From assembly GCF_030272615.1 (NCBI RefSeq), contig NC_081410.1, positions 292,176,457-292,240,456 of the forward strand: a stretch of DNA of 64,000 nt. The letters are read 5' to 3'. Below the pieces are notes generated by a model. That model was not told the DNA's origin and searched no databases. It saw only the letters and a list, made by a program, of their open reading frames with translations. The position numbers and the translations under genes were made by a program. Below, piece after piece: positions 23,576 to 35,357 of this stretch. This DNA is from Cryptomeria japonica. Taxonomy: Eukaryota > Streptophyta > Pinopsida > Cupressales > Cupressaceae. Numbering within the stretch: position 1 is the first letter of the stretch; each line of letters opens with the position of its first letter.

Positions 23576-23844
23576 CCTTGGTTTTATTGTGAGGTTGGAT
23601 TGGAGCAGTAGACTCCAACAACATTTCTCACTGAGGTTTTTTCCCATGTTGGGTTTTCCTCATATATCTGATGTTATGTGATGTGCCTTTTGTGTGTGCC
23701 TGCATTTGTGTCATCTCCCTATCTCACGTGTATGTTTATTTTGTGTTAGATCTACTAAATGGTACACACACTTAGGATTAAAAGGTTAAAGTTTGGAAAC
23801 CACTGATTCACCCTCCCTCTTAGTGGCATCTTGTGTTCTACAAT

Positions 23845-23856
23845 TGGTATCAGAGC
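23845..23856 (+). other. TRG primer-binding site (tRNA-iMet type)
   Basis: TGGTATCAGAGC starts two bases after the LTR end (ACA-AT-TGGTATCAGAGC). Confidence 0.92.
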
Positions 23857-23910
23857 CTAGGTTTCTGATTGATAAGCTTTCTCCAGCTTGGGTAGATTCT
23901 AGTTTTTTTT

Positions 23911-25620
23911 GTGAACACAATTATCTATTTTGTGTCAACTTCTACTTCGGTGTTTGATGGTTCAAACTATTCTTTATGGAATTTTAGGATGGAAGTCTAC
24001 CTGTCCTCCTTAGGGTATGATGTGTGGATGTCAGTTGTAAAGGGTCCCTCTAGACCGGTCATTTTGCCCACCGATCTTGAAGTAGATAGAAGATATGAAT
24101 GTAATGCTAAATAAATGAAGGCCATATTCTGTGGACTCTCTGGTGATGTTTATTCACATGTGGATAAGTGTAAATCAGCAAAACACCTATGGGATAGATT
24201 GAAGAAACTTTATGGCAATGAACCTAGCACTACAGAAGTGGTTTGTGTAAGCAAGAAGATTAGTGAAGCAAACACATGTGTAGATGATGAAGATAGATCA
24301 ATTAACAAGAACAACAATTATGAAGAGGAAACCCATCTCTTCATGGTTCAAGAGATAGAAGGTGAGAGGCACACATCTAGAAATGATCATACAAATCAAT
24401 CATACCGGCAAGATGTGTATGGTAGTGATGATGAAGTTGAAGAAGAAGATGAAGCAAAGGTAGATCTTGAAGGAGAACTAGTGAGTTCTCTTGATGAACT
24501 CAATAGAGTAAGAAAATAATATAAGATGTTCAAGAATTCTATTATTGTGGAACAAAACCAGTTGATCAAATGTCTTGAAGAATCTAAGGAATGTATCTCA
24601 GAATTGAAGACTCAATTAGAAGACATGAAGAAGTGTAGGTGCAAAGATCTAGAGACTGAGCTAGACGCCAAGGACAAAGAATCTCAGAGTCTAATAAGTG
24701 AAATGGAGATTTTCCAAAATGACCTTGAGAAATGTCAGGATGAGCCCAAGGTGAGGATCTACTTTGATGGCAGTAGTGATGCCTTGGATGAAATGTTGAA
24801 TAAACAAAAACATTCCAAGGATACCAGACGATTACACTATGGTGCCGGTGAATGCTCAACCAACAAGAATGTCTCCTACAAAGACATTCACTTTGTTTCC
24901 TCAAATGGAAACAAGGGTAAAACCTTCATAGTCAGAAATTATCCTAGGAAGAAGGTTGAGATAACGACAACTGATGAAGATATGAGGATGAAGACTGGTG
25001 TTGCTGCAAGAAAGAACAATGCGGATCTCAAAAGAAAAGGGAAGCTAAGATAAGGTAGCTTCAGTAGAGGTGAGAAATTGAGAATAGGTTAACCTAGAAG
25101 ACCTCCAACCAATAGAAGACAAAGAAATGATGCTACCCACTAGTCAAGATAAGAGTGGAAAAGGATGGGATCAAATAGAAGAACTGTAGAGGGTAGACAA
25201 TCCAAGAACAATCCCGGGAGAAGCAGAAATGGAGATGCCAAACTGGTAAGTTCCCCTCATGTTTGGTAAAATAAATTTTTAAGTTATGAGCCCCCTTTCT
25301 TTGGTTATTGTTCTGGTTGCAAAGATTATGGCGATAGGGCAGATGAATACAAAAAGAGGTCTAGGAATAGACAAAACATTTTTCCTAAAAATAACAATGT
25401 AGTCTGCCAAAGATGTAATGCATTTAGCCATAGAATTCATGACTATAAAAACAAGAAATTGAAGTCATATGATAGAGGGTATAACAACTATGCTCAATAT
25501 GAAAATGGGTATAGAGCATATGGGAGTAAAAGAATTGCATGGAACCAAAGAAGAAATGTCCCTGTAGGACCAAGAGGTCCATCGGTTGTGGTAGATGATT
25601 AGAATAACTAGAAGAAGATG
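23911..25620 (+). pseudogene. TRG Gag (copia type, two degenerate zinc knuckles)
   Basis: One frame runs from 23911 to about 25600 with in-frame stops at 24112-24114, 24517-24519 and 25051-25053 but no clear frameshift. The first codon is GTG where ATG is expected. The N-terminus has FDGSNYSLWNFRMEVYLSSL (DUF4219-like) and then the UBN2-type block LSGDVYSHVDKCKSAKHLWD. A long Glu/Lys-rich middle looks like coiled coil (24526-24750). Two CCHC-like knuckles follow: CSGCKDYGDRADEY (near 25309; His and last Cys lost) and CQRCNAFSHRIHDY (near 25404; last Cys lost). Gag is the only coding part of this element, so particles would need pol from another element. Confidence 0.82.
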
Positions 25621-27209
25621 GTCTAATCAGTTTGACAGAAGGTCCTCTAATCATGTGTTTTGTATAGCATAGTATGCTTCTATAGAAATGCTGTAGAATC
25701 ATGTAGAAAGGACAAATAAGAAGAAGAAGGTAAGACCTACTCCAAGGACTGAAAAATGGGAAGATGAGTGAATTCAAGCAGGTATGGAGGGAGAAGGAAG
25801 AGAACAGAACCATGGATCGACACAATGCATTCAATGCACAGGTGATATCTCTTAAGGCTTAACAGACCTTAGGGGGAGCTACATATTCATCACATCATTC
25901 ACCCCCTTAGTGAAAATGGGTAGATGAAAGGATTGGTTGTTGCCGGTATAAGGAAGAAAATGAGATGACAGTATGTGTAGTTGCTACCCCGACAACACAT
26001 CTATAGATGAAAGATGGATTACTCCCACATGTGTGAAGTGGATGGTTCAAATGGCAAAATGGTAGCAGTGGGATGTGACACATGAAGAAAGGCTAGTGGA
26101 CAAAGTATAATGGCAAAGATATTGGACCAATATAGTAAACCAATATGGTTCAAATGGCAAAATGGTCACTGATAGGGATAGTAACCAGTATTGCAGGTCA
26201 TGTAAGAATGAGTTTCAGGATCATTGCAATAACTCTGGTAGCATGGATTGAGGTGATTATGTCTTGGGTGATATTAGAAAAGACCTGAATGACATGTGTT
26301 GGCCCGGTAGTAGATCAAATATGCATGCATGTTTTTGGGCTAGCTAGTTTGATATTTTGGCATGATAGTGATGTGGTATGGCATTGTGTTCATATAAGAT
26401 CATGTCATATGTTATGATGGATGTCATGGAGCTAGAAAACCATCATTTGATCACATGTGTACAACTCAATTGGCATAAGGTGTAGATTGGACAACCGGTT
26501 TAGAACCTGACATGCAAAGAAGACCTGAGATCTATGGCTCAAGGGGAGTTCACAACCATATTTTCTGATTGGTATCAGACATGCTGGACATAGGGGGAGA
26601 GAAATTGTCTATGACTATACTGGTATGATTGAGACTTTGGGATGTTCTAATGGGTCCATGTTTGTGAGGTATTTCATTCTCTATGCAAATTTTTACTTAA
26701 TTGAAATCATAATCGGACCACCGGGAGAGTTGCCTACAAAGAGGGAAAGTTACATGCACAGAGAGAGAACATAATTTGGTATCAGTGAATATTAAGGTGA
26801 TATGAAATTGGTATCAGTGTAAGCTTCTACACTTGGTATCAACAAATTGGGGTCAGAATAAATTTTTGCATATCAAAGGGGAGATGATGCAGTCTAACCA
26901 ACATATAAGTGGTATACACTAACACATATTTCTACAATTGGTATTAGACTTGTATATGCAATTGGTATCTGATTTATATATACATTTTGTAGCTAAGAAA
27001 TTGGTGTCAATTGGTGTCTTATCCCTCCATCTCAAGTGTTGCTAATTGAGAGGATGTAGAGTATAATGGTAAAAAGAGGGAGAAGCAACCGGTAGAGAAA
27101 AGGGAGAGAAAATTTGCCAGTTCCCTTTACCATTATTGTCAAAGGGGGAGAGAGAATCCATAGTATTCTGGATACTACAAGTGTTTACATCAATGCCAAA
27201 GGAGGAGAT
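25621..27209 (+). other. TRG non-coding 3' internal region with purine tracts
   Basis: No pol homology in any frame. Purine tracts of the type AGGGGGAG recur near 25871, 26515, 26590, 26877, 27080 and 27142. The terminal CAAAGGAGGAGAT at 27197-27209 abuts the right LTR and is the probable polypurine tract. Many ATTGGTATC-like words near 26780-26950 look like relics of primer-site sequence. Confidence 0.65.
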
Positions 27210-27405
27210 TGTTGGCATTGTGTTGTCATGGATGCCAACCGGTATGAGAGATTGTTGGTATAGGTGTTATTGATGTCAACTAGTATAGTAGGTTATTGGT
27301 ATAGCTTGTCACTGGTAAGAAGAGGATGTCAACCAACTTTGTGGTCATTGGGATCACCGGTACACAAGTTAGTGTTGGCTTATGTTGAAGACAAGTAGTG
27401 GAGAC
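27210..27405 (+). repeat. TRG 3' LTR, first part
   Basis: Begins TGTTGGCATTGTGTTG and matches the first 200 bases of the 5' LTR. Cut at 27405 by CopB; its last five bases GAGAC are the CopB target. Confidence 0.92.
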
Positions 27406-28640
27406 TGTTAGACAATTCAAATAACTAGAAGACAATTGAGAGAGGGGGTTGGGTGAATCGGTTGTCACTAGATTATCGAAACCTTAAGAAATTAAAACTT
27501 TAATATCATAACCCAAAAGATCACTAAAAGAGTGCTTAAACCAAATACTGAAATAGAAGATAAACCAATTAAACATAAACAATAATTAGAGAATAAATAC
27601 CATCGACATGACACCAATAATTAATGTGGAAAACCCAGCAAAGGGAAGAACCATGGTGGGAAGCCTACCCATAGTCAGATAATACTTTTGTAGTAAGTAT
27701 GCGAATTACAATTGAGGGGCTTGCACTTGTAGGAAGGACAGTAGCCTAGAGCACACTGCTCATCATAAAAGGAGTCTCACTAACTACATAGAAATCCAAA
27801 TTACAATCCAGAGAAATGAATGAATTGCAAAGATAGCATCTCCTATGCCTAAATATAGTTCCAGTTAAGCTCAATACCAGAGGACTAAATCCTCTTACAT
27901 AAACCCAACTCGATCATGAGTGATCAACCAAATCCTCTACCTGAATAATTATTACATTATTCACTCCTTACATATCCATATCCCATTCCATGATGATCTA
28001 CAATGAGTTCTTACATCATATATATACAAACCCTCGACCATAAATAATAAGGCCAGCCACCAGACAATAAAATAATTACATAATTACAAAACATCTTGGC
28101 CAGAGACCAAACAAATAATATCCAACTTATAAGACATCCTGGAAACACATCAAGAGGTCCAATCCACATGTTACATTAAGCCAACCCATAACCTACATAC
28201 ATCAAGACCCAATATAGGTCCATACATGCCAAAGCAATAATCCCAATTAGCTAAGTCTCGAACATGATCACCATCATCATCCTGAATCTTCACCAGAAGC
28301 TGCACCAAAACCACTTATGAAATTCATCAAAGATCTTCATCAAAGCTCTGCCAATGAAACCCTCACCGGAACAACACACCAAGCTTGCTAGTAATAGGAT
28401 AGCATCCGATCACTAGAAAAAAACCAATTGACTAAACATGAACATGAGTAGCATGAATAAGCTAATTCCATAACCCAAACATACTGGAGCATACTAGATC
28501 ATACTGGATCAAATCCAACGAGAAACTAAACAACCTACCGAGACTAGAAGGGTGTCGGTAAAGCATCCAAAATAGCTAGTGTTGACATCAATGAAAAAAT
28601 ATCAATGCAACACACAATCAATTCCTCCAAATGGCCAACA
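27406..28640 (-). repeat. CopB 3' LTR (left side)
   Basis: TGTTAGACAATTC...ATGGCCAACA, 1235 bases. A minus-strand TATATATA word lies at 28019-28026, followed in the transcript sense by the U5-like block and a stem near 27431-27466 around a C-rich loop. Confidence 0.93.
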
Positions 28641-29005
28641 ATCTCCCCCTTTGGCATGATGGCAACACTAGATGTGAAAAACATCCAAGTGCCAAGAAAT
28701 GCCAAAACAAGTCTCCCCTAATGGAAGACATCCAACAATATCCCATACAAATATATAGAAATAAAGTTCTAAAATAAATACCATACTCCCCCTGTGAATG
28801 ATATCTCTGTAAAGCTCTATTTTTAACATATATCTCTCCCCGTTTTACATCAATACCAGAAATCTGACAAAAATATCAAAGCAAAAACAAAAACCACTAA
28901 AACACAAGGCTAACTACTCCCCCTGAGAAGTAGAATCCCCATATCAATGCCCAAATGAATAATATCTCTGATAATACATATCGGACTGATGTCAAATAAC
29001 ATTAA
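28641..29005 (-). other. CopB 3' untranslated region and polypurine tract
   Basis: Beside the LTR the minus strand reads CCAAAGGGGGAGAT (28641-28654). Further purine tracts occur near 28712-28722, 28786-28794, 28836 and 28918. No gene. Confidence 0.7.
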
Positions 29006-29800
29006 TCAATTCTTTGCTAGAGGGGAAGAAACCCCTAATCTGTCTCTTAGGTACTCAAATGATTCTTTAGGCAAAGGTTTAGTGAAAATATCTGCAATCT
29101 GTTCTTTAGTGTTCACATAAACTAGTCCAACTTCATTTTCTTCCACCTTCTCCTTCAAAAAGTTAAACTTGATAGATATGTGCTTTGTCTTAGAATGAAA
29201 CTTCAGATTCTTTGATATGTCAATAGCAGCAAAGTTATCACAGTGAATAACTACCGATCAAATGCAATGCAATTTAATATCCTTCAACATTTGCTTCATC
29301 CATAGAGCCTGTGTACAGTTAGTAGCAACAACAACATAATCAGTTTTAGTAGTAGATAAAGAAGTACATGATTGTTTCTTGTTGATCCATGAAACCAACT
29401 TCTTTCCAAGAAAGAAATATCCACTGGAAGTACTTTTTCGGTCATCAACATCACCAGCCCAATCTGCATCTGTATGTGCACATAAAGTAAAGTCATCATC
29501 CTTAGGGTACCATAAACCATATTCAGATGTACCTTGCAAGTATCTAAAGATTCTTTTCACCGCACTCTCATGATTTTCTCTAAGATCACTCTGATATCTC
29601 AATGCAATACAAACATCACTCATTATGCCAGGCCTAGTCTGAGTCAAATAAATCAGACCTCCAATCATAGATTTGTATCTTGTAGGATTTACCAGTGCAG
29701 AAGCATATTTCCTTGATAATTTATCACTTGCATCCGTATGAGTACTTACCGGTTTAGAATATACCATTACCAAATTTCTTCAACAATTCCCTAGCATACT
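29006..29800 (-). pseudogene. CopB RNase H and RT tail
   Basis: The minus-strand open piece 29258-29773 reads the RT-RNase H link (YKSMIGGLIYLTQTRPGIM) and then RNase H: YLQGTSEYGLWYPKDDDFTL, AHTDADWAGDVDDRKSTSS (catalytic Asp kept) and SLSTTKTDYVVVATN, where the usual Glu is Asp. It then continues in decayed form to the natural stop near 29006 (IFTKPLPKE-like end). Confidence 0.85.
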
Positions 29801-30729
29801 TAGTTTGACAGATGCAAAATCAGTCTGAGTAATCTGCAAACCTAAGAAAAATTTCACTTCCCATTATAGACATTTCAAATTTTTTCTCCATATTAATAGA
29901 AAATTCCATGCACAACTTATCTTCACCTCCAAAAATGATGTCATCAACAAAAACTTCAATAATCAATATATCATCATTAGTGAACTTTATAATATAGATT
30001 ACTATCAGCATTACCTTTAGTGAATTCAAGCTTCAAAAGCTATTTATCTAACCTTGCATACCAAGCTCTAGGTGCCTGTTTCAATCCATATAAAGCTTTC
30101 CTTAACCTGCAAACCATGTTTGTATCATTTGAAAGTGAAAAACCATCAGGTTTCTCAATATAACTTCCTCATCAAGATCCCAATTAAAAATTGCATACTT
30201 GACATCCATCTGATAAACCTTGTAGTTCTTATGTGCAACATAGGCAATAAATAATCTTACAGCTTCAATCCTAGCTATAGGTGAAAAAGTTTCACCATAA
30301 TAAATTCCTTCCTTTTGAGATTATCCTTTACAAACCAATCTATCTTTATTCCTTACCACTTGTCCATCTTCATTCAATTTATTCCTAAAAACCCATTTAG
30401 TTCCAATAACATTCTTATTTTTAGGTCGCGGAACTAAAGTCCATGTGTTATTTTTCTTTATGTGATCTAATTCTTCTTCCATAAGTTTCATCCAAAATTC
30501 ATCTTTACATCAATTACTGATATCGGTTCAACTTGAGAAATTAAACATACCTCATTAGATGCCAATATCCATCTTGTGTCATCACTCCATTGTTCTTATC
30601 CCCAATTATATGATCTTCTAAATAATTCAATCTCACATACCTAGGAGTCTTCTGACTCTCTATTCCTCTTCCCGTTTCTTCAGTTACTATTGAATTTTCT
30701 GATACTACTAGAGAAACTAGTTCAACATT
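29801..30729 (-). pseudogene. CopB reverse transcriptase
   Basis: Readable copia RT blocks on the minus strand: [17 protein letters not shown] near 30370-30420, [17 protein letters not shown] near 30050-30100, and [17 protein letters not shown] near 29900-29955 (both Asp kept). The FEMSIMG end follows near 29860-29885. Frameshifts and stops are frequent (for example near 30160, 30300 and 30510), so it is more decayed than CopC2. Confidence 0.85.
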
Positions 30730-31700
30730 CTATTCTGGTACAAGTGTTACCGGTTCAGTTATGATCATTTTCACTATCGATTCTTGCTTATAAACTCTGA
30801 TTTGACTTCTATTCAGCTCATCCACCTTGACATTAGCGCTCTCCACAATTCTCTGCAATCTCTTGTTATGACATCTATATGCTTTACTTTCATTAGAATA
30901 ACCAAGAAAAATTCCTTCATCACATATAGGATCAAATTTGCCAATGATATCATCTCTCCTAATATAACATTTACTACCAAAGATTTTGAAATACTTAACT
31001 TTAGGTGTATTACCAAACCATAATTCATAAGGTGTCTTACCGATTTCTCCTTTGATATGTACTCTATTGAATGTATAAACCATTGTGTAGACTGTTTCTC
31101 TCTAGTAGATATGAGATAGACTAGCTTACATCATCATTGTTCTAGAAGCATCCATGATAGTTATATTTTTCCTTTCCATAACTCCATTCTGCTGAGGTGT
31201 CTGGGGAGCAGAAAATTATCTTCTTATACCATGCTTCTCACAAAAGTTAGTAAACTCACCAGATGTGAATTCTCCACCATGATCTGACCTTAAACATTTA
31301 ATCTTCAATCCTATTTCCATTTCAACTTTAGATTTAAAGATTTTAAACTTTTCAAAAGCCTTAGACTTCTCCCTTAGAAAAGTAACCCAAATCATTCTAG
31401 AATAATCATCAATGATTAGCATAAAATATCTATCACCTTGAAAGCTTTTAACTCTAGCAGGGCCACACAAATCAATATGAATAAGATCAATAACATCAAT
31501 AGATTTGTCTTGTATACTCTTAAAAGAGGTTCTGACCTATTTTCCCATTTGACATTCTTTACATACTAGATTATAGGGCTTCACAATCTTAGGTATATCT
31601 CAAATTGCCTTAGTTGAATTGATCTTTACAATGTAATCAAAATTCACATGACATAACCTTTTATGCCATAGCCAACTCTGATCAATTTGTGTCATAGCCA
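30730..31700 (-). pseudogene. CopB integrase
   Basis: From about 31690 on the minus strand: SWLWHKRLCHVNFD (decayed pre-integrase HHCC), a CKECQ-like pair, GDRYFMLIIDDYSRMIWVTF, RSDHGGEFTSGEF (second Asp) and a PQQNGV-like block. An ELWFGNTPKVKYFKIFGSKC tail lies at 30730-31083. Stops and frame changes occur near 31080-31215 and 31540. Confidence 0.83.
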
Positions 31701-32948
31701 AATCTCATCAATTTGTGCAATAATCAATTACCCATTCATCCTTATCTTCAATTTTAGTAGCAAGTGCCTTCTCTTCAGGTACATTCTCTTTCTGTGCTAG
31801 AAAATCTTCCTTGATAGCGAGGAACACCCATTCCTTTCCATTGTCAAAACCACTAGTAGAGTATTCTGTTGACTCATCATCAGAATCAGTCACACCTTCC
31901 TCATCCACTATGTAGAATAATTTGTCTTTGTTTTTTCTGTACTTATACTTGTTCTGATATCCAGGGTTAGGCTTAAAAGATCTTCTAGCTCTCTCTTCAA
32001 ATCTTGAATTCCTTTCATGACATGTAGATGCAAAATGACCAATCTTATTACATGCAAAACATTTAAAAGGTGCCTTTCCTTCATACTTACTTCCTACTGG
32101 TTCTTTAGGTACTCTTCTAGTAAATAAGTCTTCAAGTTGGTCAAATTCTTCATCTTCTCTCTTCATATCATCCAATTCCTTTGCATATAAAGCTTTTCAA
32201 TCTTGCTTGCCAGTTGATGATGCAGATGCATGAAAAGAAAGTTCAAACTTCACAGCTCTAGAGGGTTCAAATTCTTCAAGCTCAAAAATAGATAATTTCC
32301 CAACCAAGGTATCTTTGTTGATAGAAGTATTAGCCATTGTTTTCAATTCATTAATTGTAGTAGCCTTCATCTTGTAAGTTGGTGGTAAAGCTCTCAAAAC
32401 TTTAAAGTCTATTTCATCTTCACTCAGAGCTCCACCACAACATTGAATTCCCATCACAATCTCATTTACCCTTTCCATGAATGCAGTAATCCTTTCATCT
32501 TCTTCCATTTTTAGGTTTACATATCTCACCTGGTAACTATCAAGTTTAGTAATCTTCACAGTAGCGTCACCTTCATTAAGAGTCTCCAACTTGTCCCATA
32601 TAGCCTTTGCAGATGATTTGACAATTAGCCCCATTATTTGTTGATCAGAAAGTGCACACAAGGGGGCTTCTCTTGCTCTAAAATCATTCTCAAGCTCCCT
32701 ATCCAAGTTTTTTGGAGGAGGATTGCTAGATGCAGGATTATGAGGTGTAACACCATTCTGTGTGATCTCCCAAATCTCCTTACCAACACATGTTAGATGA
32801 GTCTCCATCTAAATCTTCCATACTCTGTAATTTGTTCCAAAAGATAGCTCCACATGAATATATTGCTTTCCAAACTTCCATGCCTAGGAATATCTCTTTG
32901 AAAGATAGCTCCACATGGACTAGATGAACTTGAACTGTTAGCCGCCAT
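31701..32948 (-). pseudogene. CopB Gag with truncated protease start
   Basis: A likely ATG at 32948-32946 (MAANSSSSSPCGAIF) is followed by a disturbed segment with a local duplication, then the open piece 32197-32808 (METHLTCVGKEIWEITQNG to the UBN2-type region) and, after a stop, 31708-32175. The zinc knuckle CFACNKIGHFASTC is intact (near 32028-32069). The frame ends in the protease start DEWVIDYCTN, then jumps directly to pre-integrase sequence. The rest of the protease and its downstream linker, about 330 bases compared with CopC1, are deleted. Confidence 0.85.
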
Positions 32949-32991
32949 AGGATCTTCCTCAAGTAGTTAAGCTTCTGTAGAGAGGACCAGA

Positions 32992-33003
32992 GCTCTGATA
33001 CCA
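32992..33003 (-). other. CopB primer-binding site (tRNA-iMet type)
   Basis: TGGTATCAGAGC on the minus strand, two bases inside the right LTR. Confidence 0.92.
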
Positions 33004-33005
33004 AT

Positions 33006-34030
33006 TGTTAGATAGTTCAAATAACTAGAAGACAACTAGGAGGGGGGGTGAATCAGTTGTCACAAGATTATCAAAACCTTAAGCAATTAAAAATTTAATA
33101 CCAGAACCCAAAAGATCAATACCAAAATTCTTAAACCAAATACCAAAATAGCAGATAAACCAATTAAGTATAAACAATAATTAGAGAATAAATACCATCC
33201 ACATGACACCAAGAATTATACATGGAAAACTTGGTAAAGGGAAAAACCATGGTGGGAAGCCTAACCACAGTCAGATAATACTTTTGCAGTAAGTATATGA
33301 ATTAGAATTGAGATTCTTGCACTTGCAGGAAGGCCAACAGCCTAGAGCACACTTCATCACAAAAGGAGTCTCACTGACTGCATAGAAATCTAGACTACAA
33401 TTCGGAGAAATGAATGAACTACAAAGATAACATCTCCTATGCCTGAATACAGTTTTGGTTAAGCTCAATACCAGAGGACTAAATCCTCTTACATAAACCC
33501 AACTCAATCACCAATGATTGACAAAATCCTCTACCTGAATGATTATTACATTATTTGCTCCTTACATATCCATATCCTATTCCATGATGATCTACAATGA
33601 GATCTTACATCATATATAAACAAACCCTCGACCATAAACAATAAGGTCATCCACTAGACAATAAAATAATAACATAATTACAAAACATGTCGACCAAAGA
33701 CTAAACAAATAATATCCAGCTCATAAGACATCTTGGAAACACATTGAGAGGTCCAATCCACATGTTACATTAAGTCGGTCCATAACCTAGATACACAAGG
33801 ACCCGATATAGGTCCATACACACCATAGCAATAATCCCAATCAACTAAGTCTTGAACATGATCACCATTAGCATCCTGAATCTTCACCAGAAGCCGCACC
33901 AACACCACTTATGCAATTCATCAAAGCTCTGCTAGTGAAACCCTCACCAGAACAATACACCAAGCTTGCTAGTTAACAAGATAGCATCCGATCACCAGAA
34001 CAAAACCAACTATCTGAACATGAACATGAG
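33006..34030 (-). repeat. CopB 5' LTR (right side), first part
   Basis: TGTTAGATAGTTC start; matches 27406 onward; cut after ATGAG (34026-34030) by ATH. The remainder is 51860-52051. Confidence 0.93.
34026..34030. repeat. ATH target site duplication ATGAG, left copy
   Basis: ATGAG precedes TGATGAGCC; the second copy at 51855-51859 is followed by the rest of the CopB LTR. Confidence 0.92.
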
Positions 34031-35252
34031 TGATGAGCCTAAATAATGGCTCTATTCTGATTTATTTTTGATATAATACGTTAGCCTAGGTCTTGTAATT
34101 AGATGACATTTGGATTATAATACTCTTCTAAGTTGATACATTTTAAGTGTTTTTGAAACTCATTTAACTTATACCTACGGATGTCATACAATGGTTTTAA
34201 ATGATTTATCTATGAAAATATCTAAAATCAATTATAAATATGGTTCACATTATATCATGTTAGCATTAGTATATACACATGTTTGTTGTGCACATTAATA
34301 TCATGATGCAGGGTCAATAAAGGTGAAGTAAAGACTAAATGGCGGTTTAAAGGAGCATCAAGTATATAACCGCAATGTAGACCCAGTCAGATAAATGCAG
34401 TAATGATTGAAACCACTTGATCGGTTCTTTAGCAAATTGATTTATGAAAACATTTATAACTGTTCTTAGTGGAGCTTAGATCCAGGGAGTGAGTCATGCT
34501 ATATTTTCTCAGTTGCAGGACAAATGTTGTTCTGTTTTCCTATGCTGATTTCTTCTTCTCTTGTTAATAAATCTTTTTCACCTATTCTGTAGGAATGTGG
34601 TCGATCAGTTAGAAGTTTTTTATAAGTTTTCTTGTAAATAAAGGGATCTCTCTCCTCTAGAGGATAGTAGAGAACGACCATAATATTTGTAATACACAGT
34701 CTTCTGGTATTTTATGGATTTTTCACAGTCAAGATGAAATAAAGAGATCGATATGATTTTGAATGCTTAAACAATTGTAATTTGAAGTTCTGGAGATACT
34801 CACTCAAGGGGACCCACTTGATGAGTAATCCTTTTTATGTTCCAGTTAGTTTTCATACTTTTGTAGTTTTTGTTTCTATAATTGTCTATTCCTGTAGCCA
34901 TTGGAAATAGTTCCTGTATCTGTTCTTGTAGCCACGTCAACAGAGTAGTTCATGTTGCTTGCCAGAACTTTATCATTTAATAGTAGTTGTTTAAAGTAAT
35001 TTCCAGTTGTAAGGTTAAGTATTAATTCACTAAGATTCTGCGTGTTTGCTTTAGAAGAATTCCTTTTTTGCAGTAATATAGAATGGTTGCAATATGAACT
35101 TGGTGCACATATAGTGCTGGCCCATTTAAAGTTTACGTCCCTAGTTGATAAATAAATGAGCCTTTGCCAGAAGAAAATTATCTATTCAAGTATATTCAAT
35201 CTCTTAATTGTGTTTTATTACCTAGTTGCCATTCTAGTTGTGAAGACCAACA
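34031..35252 (+). repeat. ATH 5' LTR
   Basis: TGATGAGCCTAAATAATGG...GTGAAGACCAACA, 1222 bases, matching 50635-51854. A TATAAG word near 34621 and a nearby CT-rich run (ATCTCTCTCCTCT) are promoter candidates. Confidence 0.95.
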
Positions 35253-35256
35253 CTTT

Positions 35257-35274
35257 TGGCACCGTTGTCGGGGA
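35257..35274 (+). other. ATH primer-binding site (tRNA-Asp type)
   Basis: TGGCACCGTTGTCGGGGA, four bases after the LTR. The usual Athila site is complementary to the 3' end of tRNA-Asp. This copy differs at two positions, both of the kind expected from CpG decay. Confidence 0.85.
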
Positions 35275-35357
35275 TGATGCCAAGCTAAGAACGTTTTGTA
35301 ACCATTAGTTTCTAAGTTTTCTTAATTAGCTCTTTTTAGTTTTCTTCATTAATTTGC

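Larger units (their letters stand above)
21338..23842 (+). repeat. TRG 5' LTR
   Basis: Starts TGTTGGTATTGTGTTGTCATTG and ends TTGTGTTCTACA. Its 2505 bases are unusually long. It contains a TATAAATA word (22872-22879), a GC-richer tandem repeat (23467-23575) and the C-rich-loop stem (23800-23826). The match is 27210-27405 plus 52057-54367. Confidence 0.92.

Noticed and set aside
24584-24904. 106-codon minus-strand open frame opposite TRG Gag
   Set aside because: Exact shadow of the Gag frame; translation rich in His, Cys and Ser without a recognised domain.
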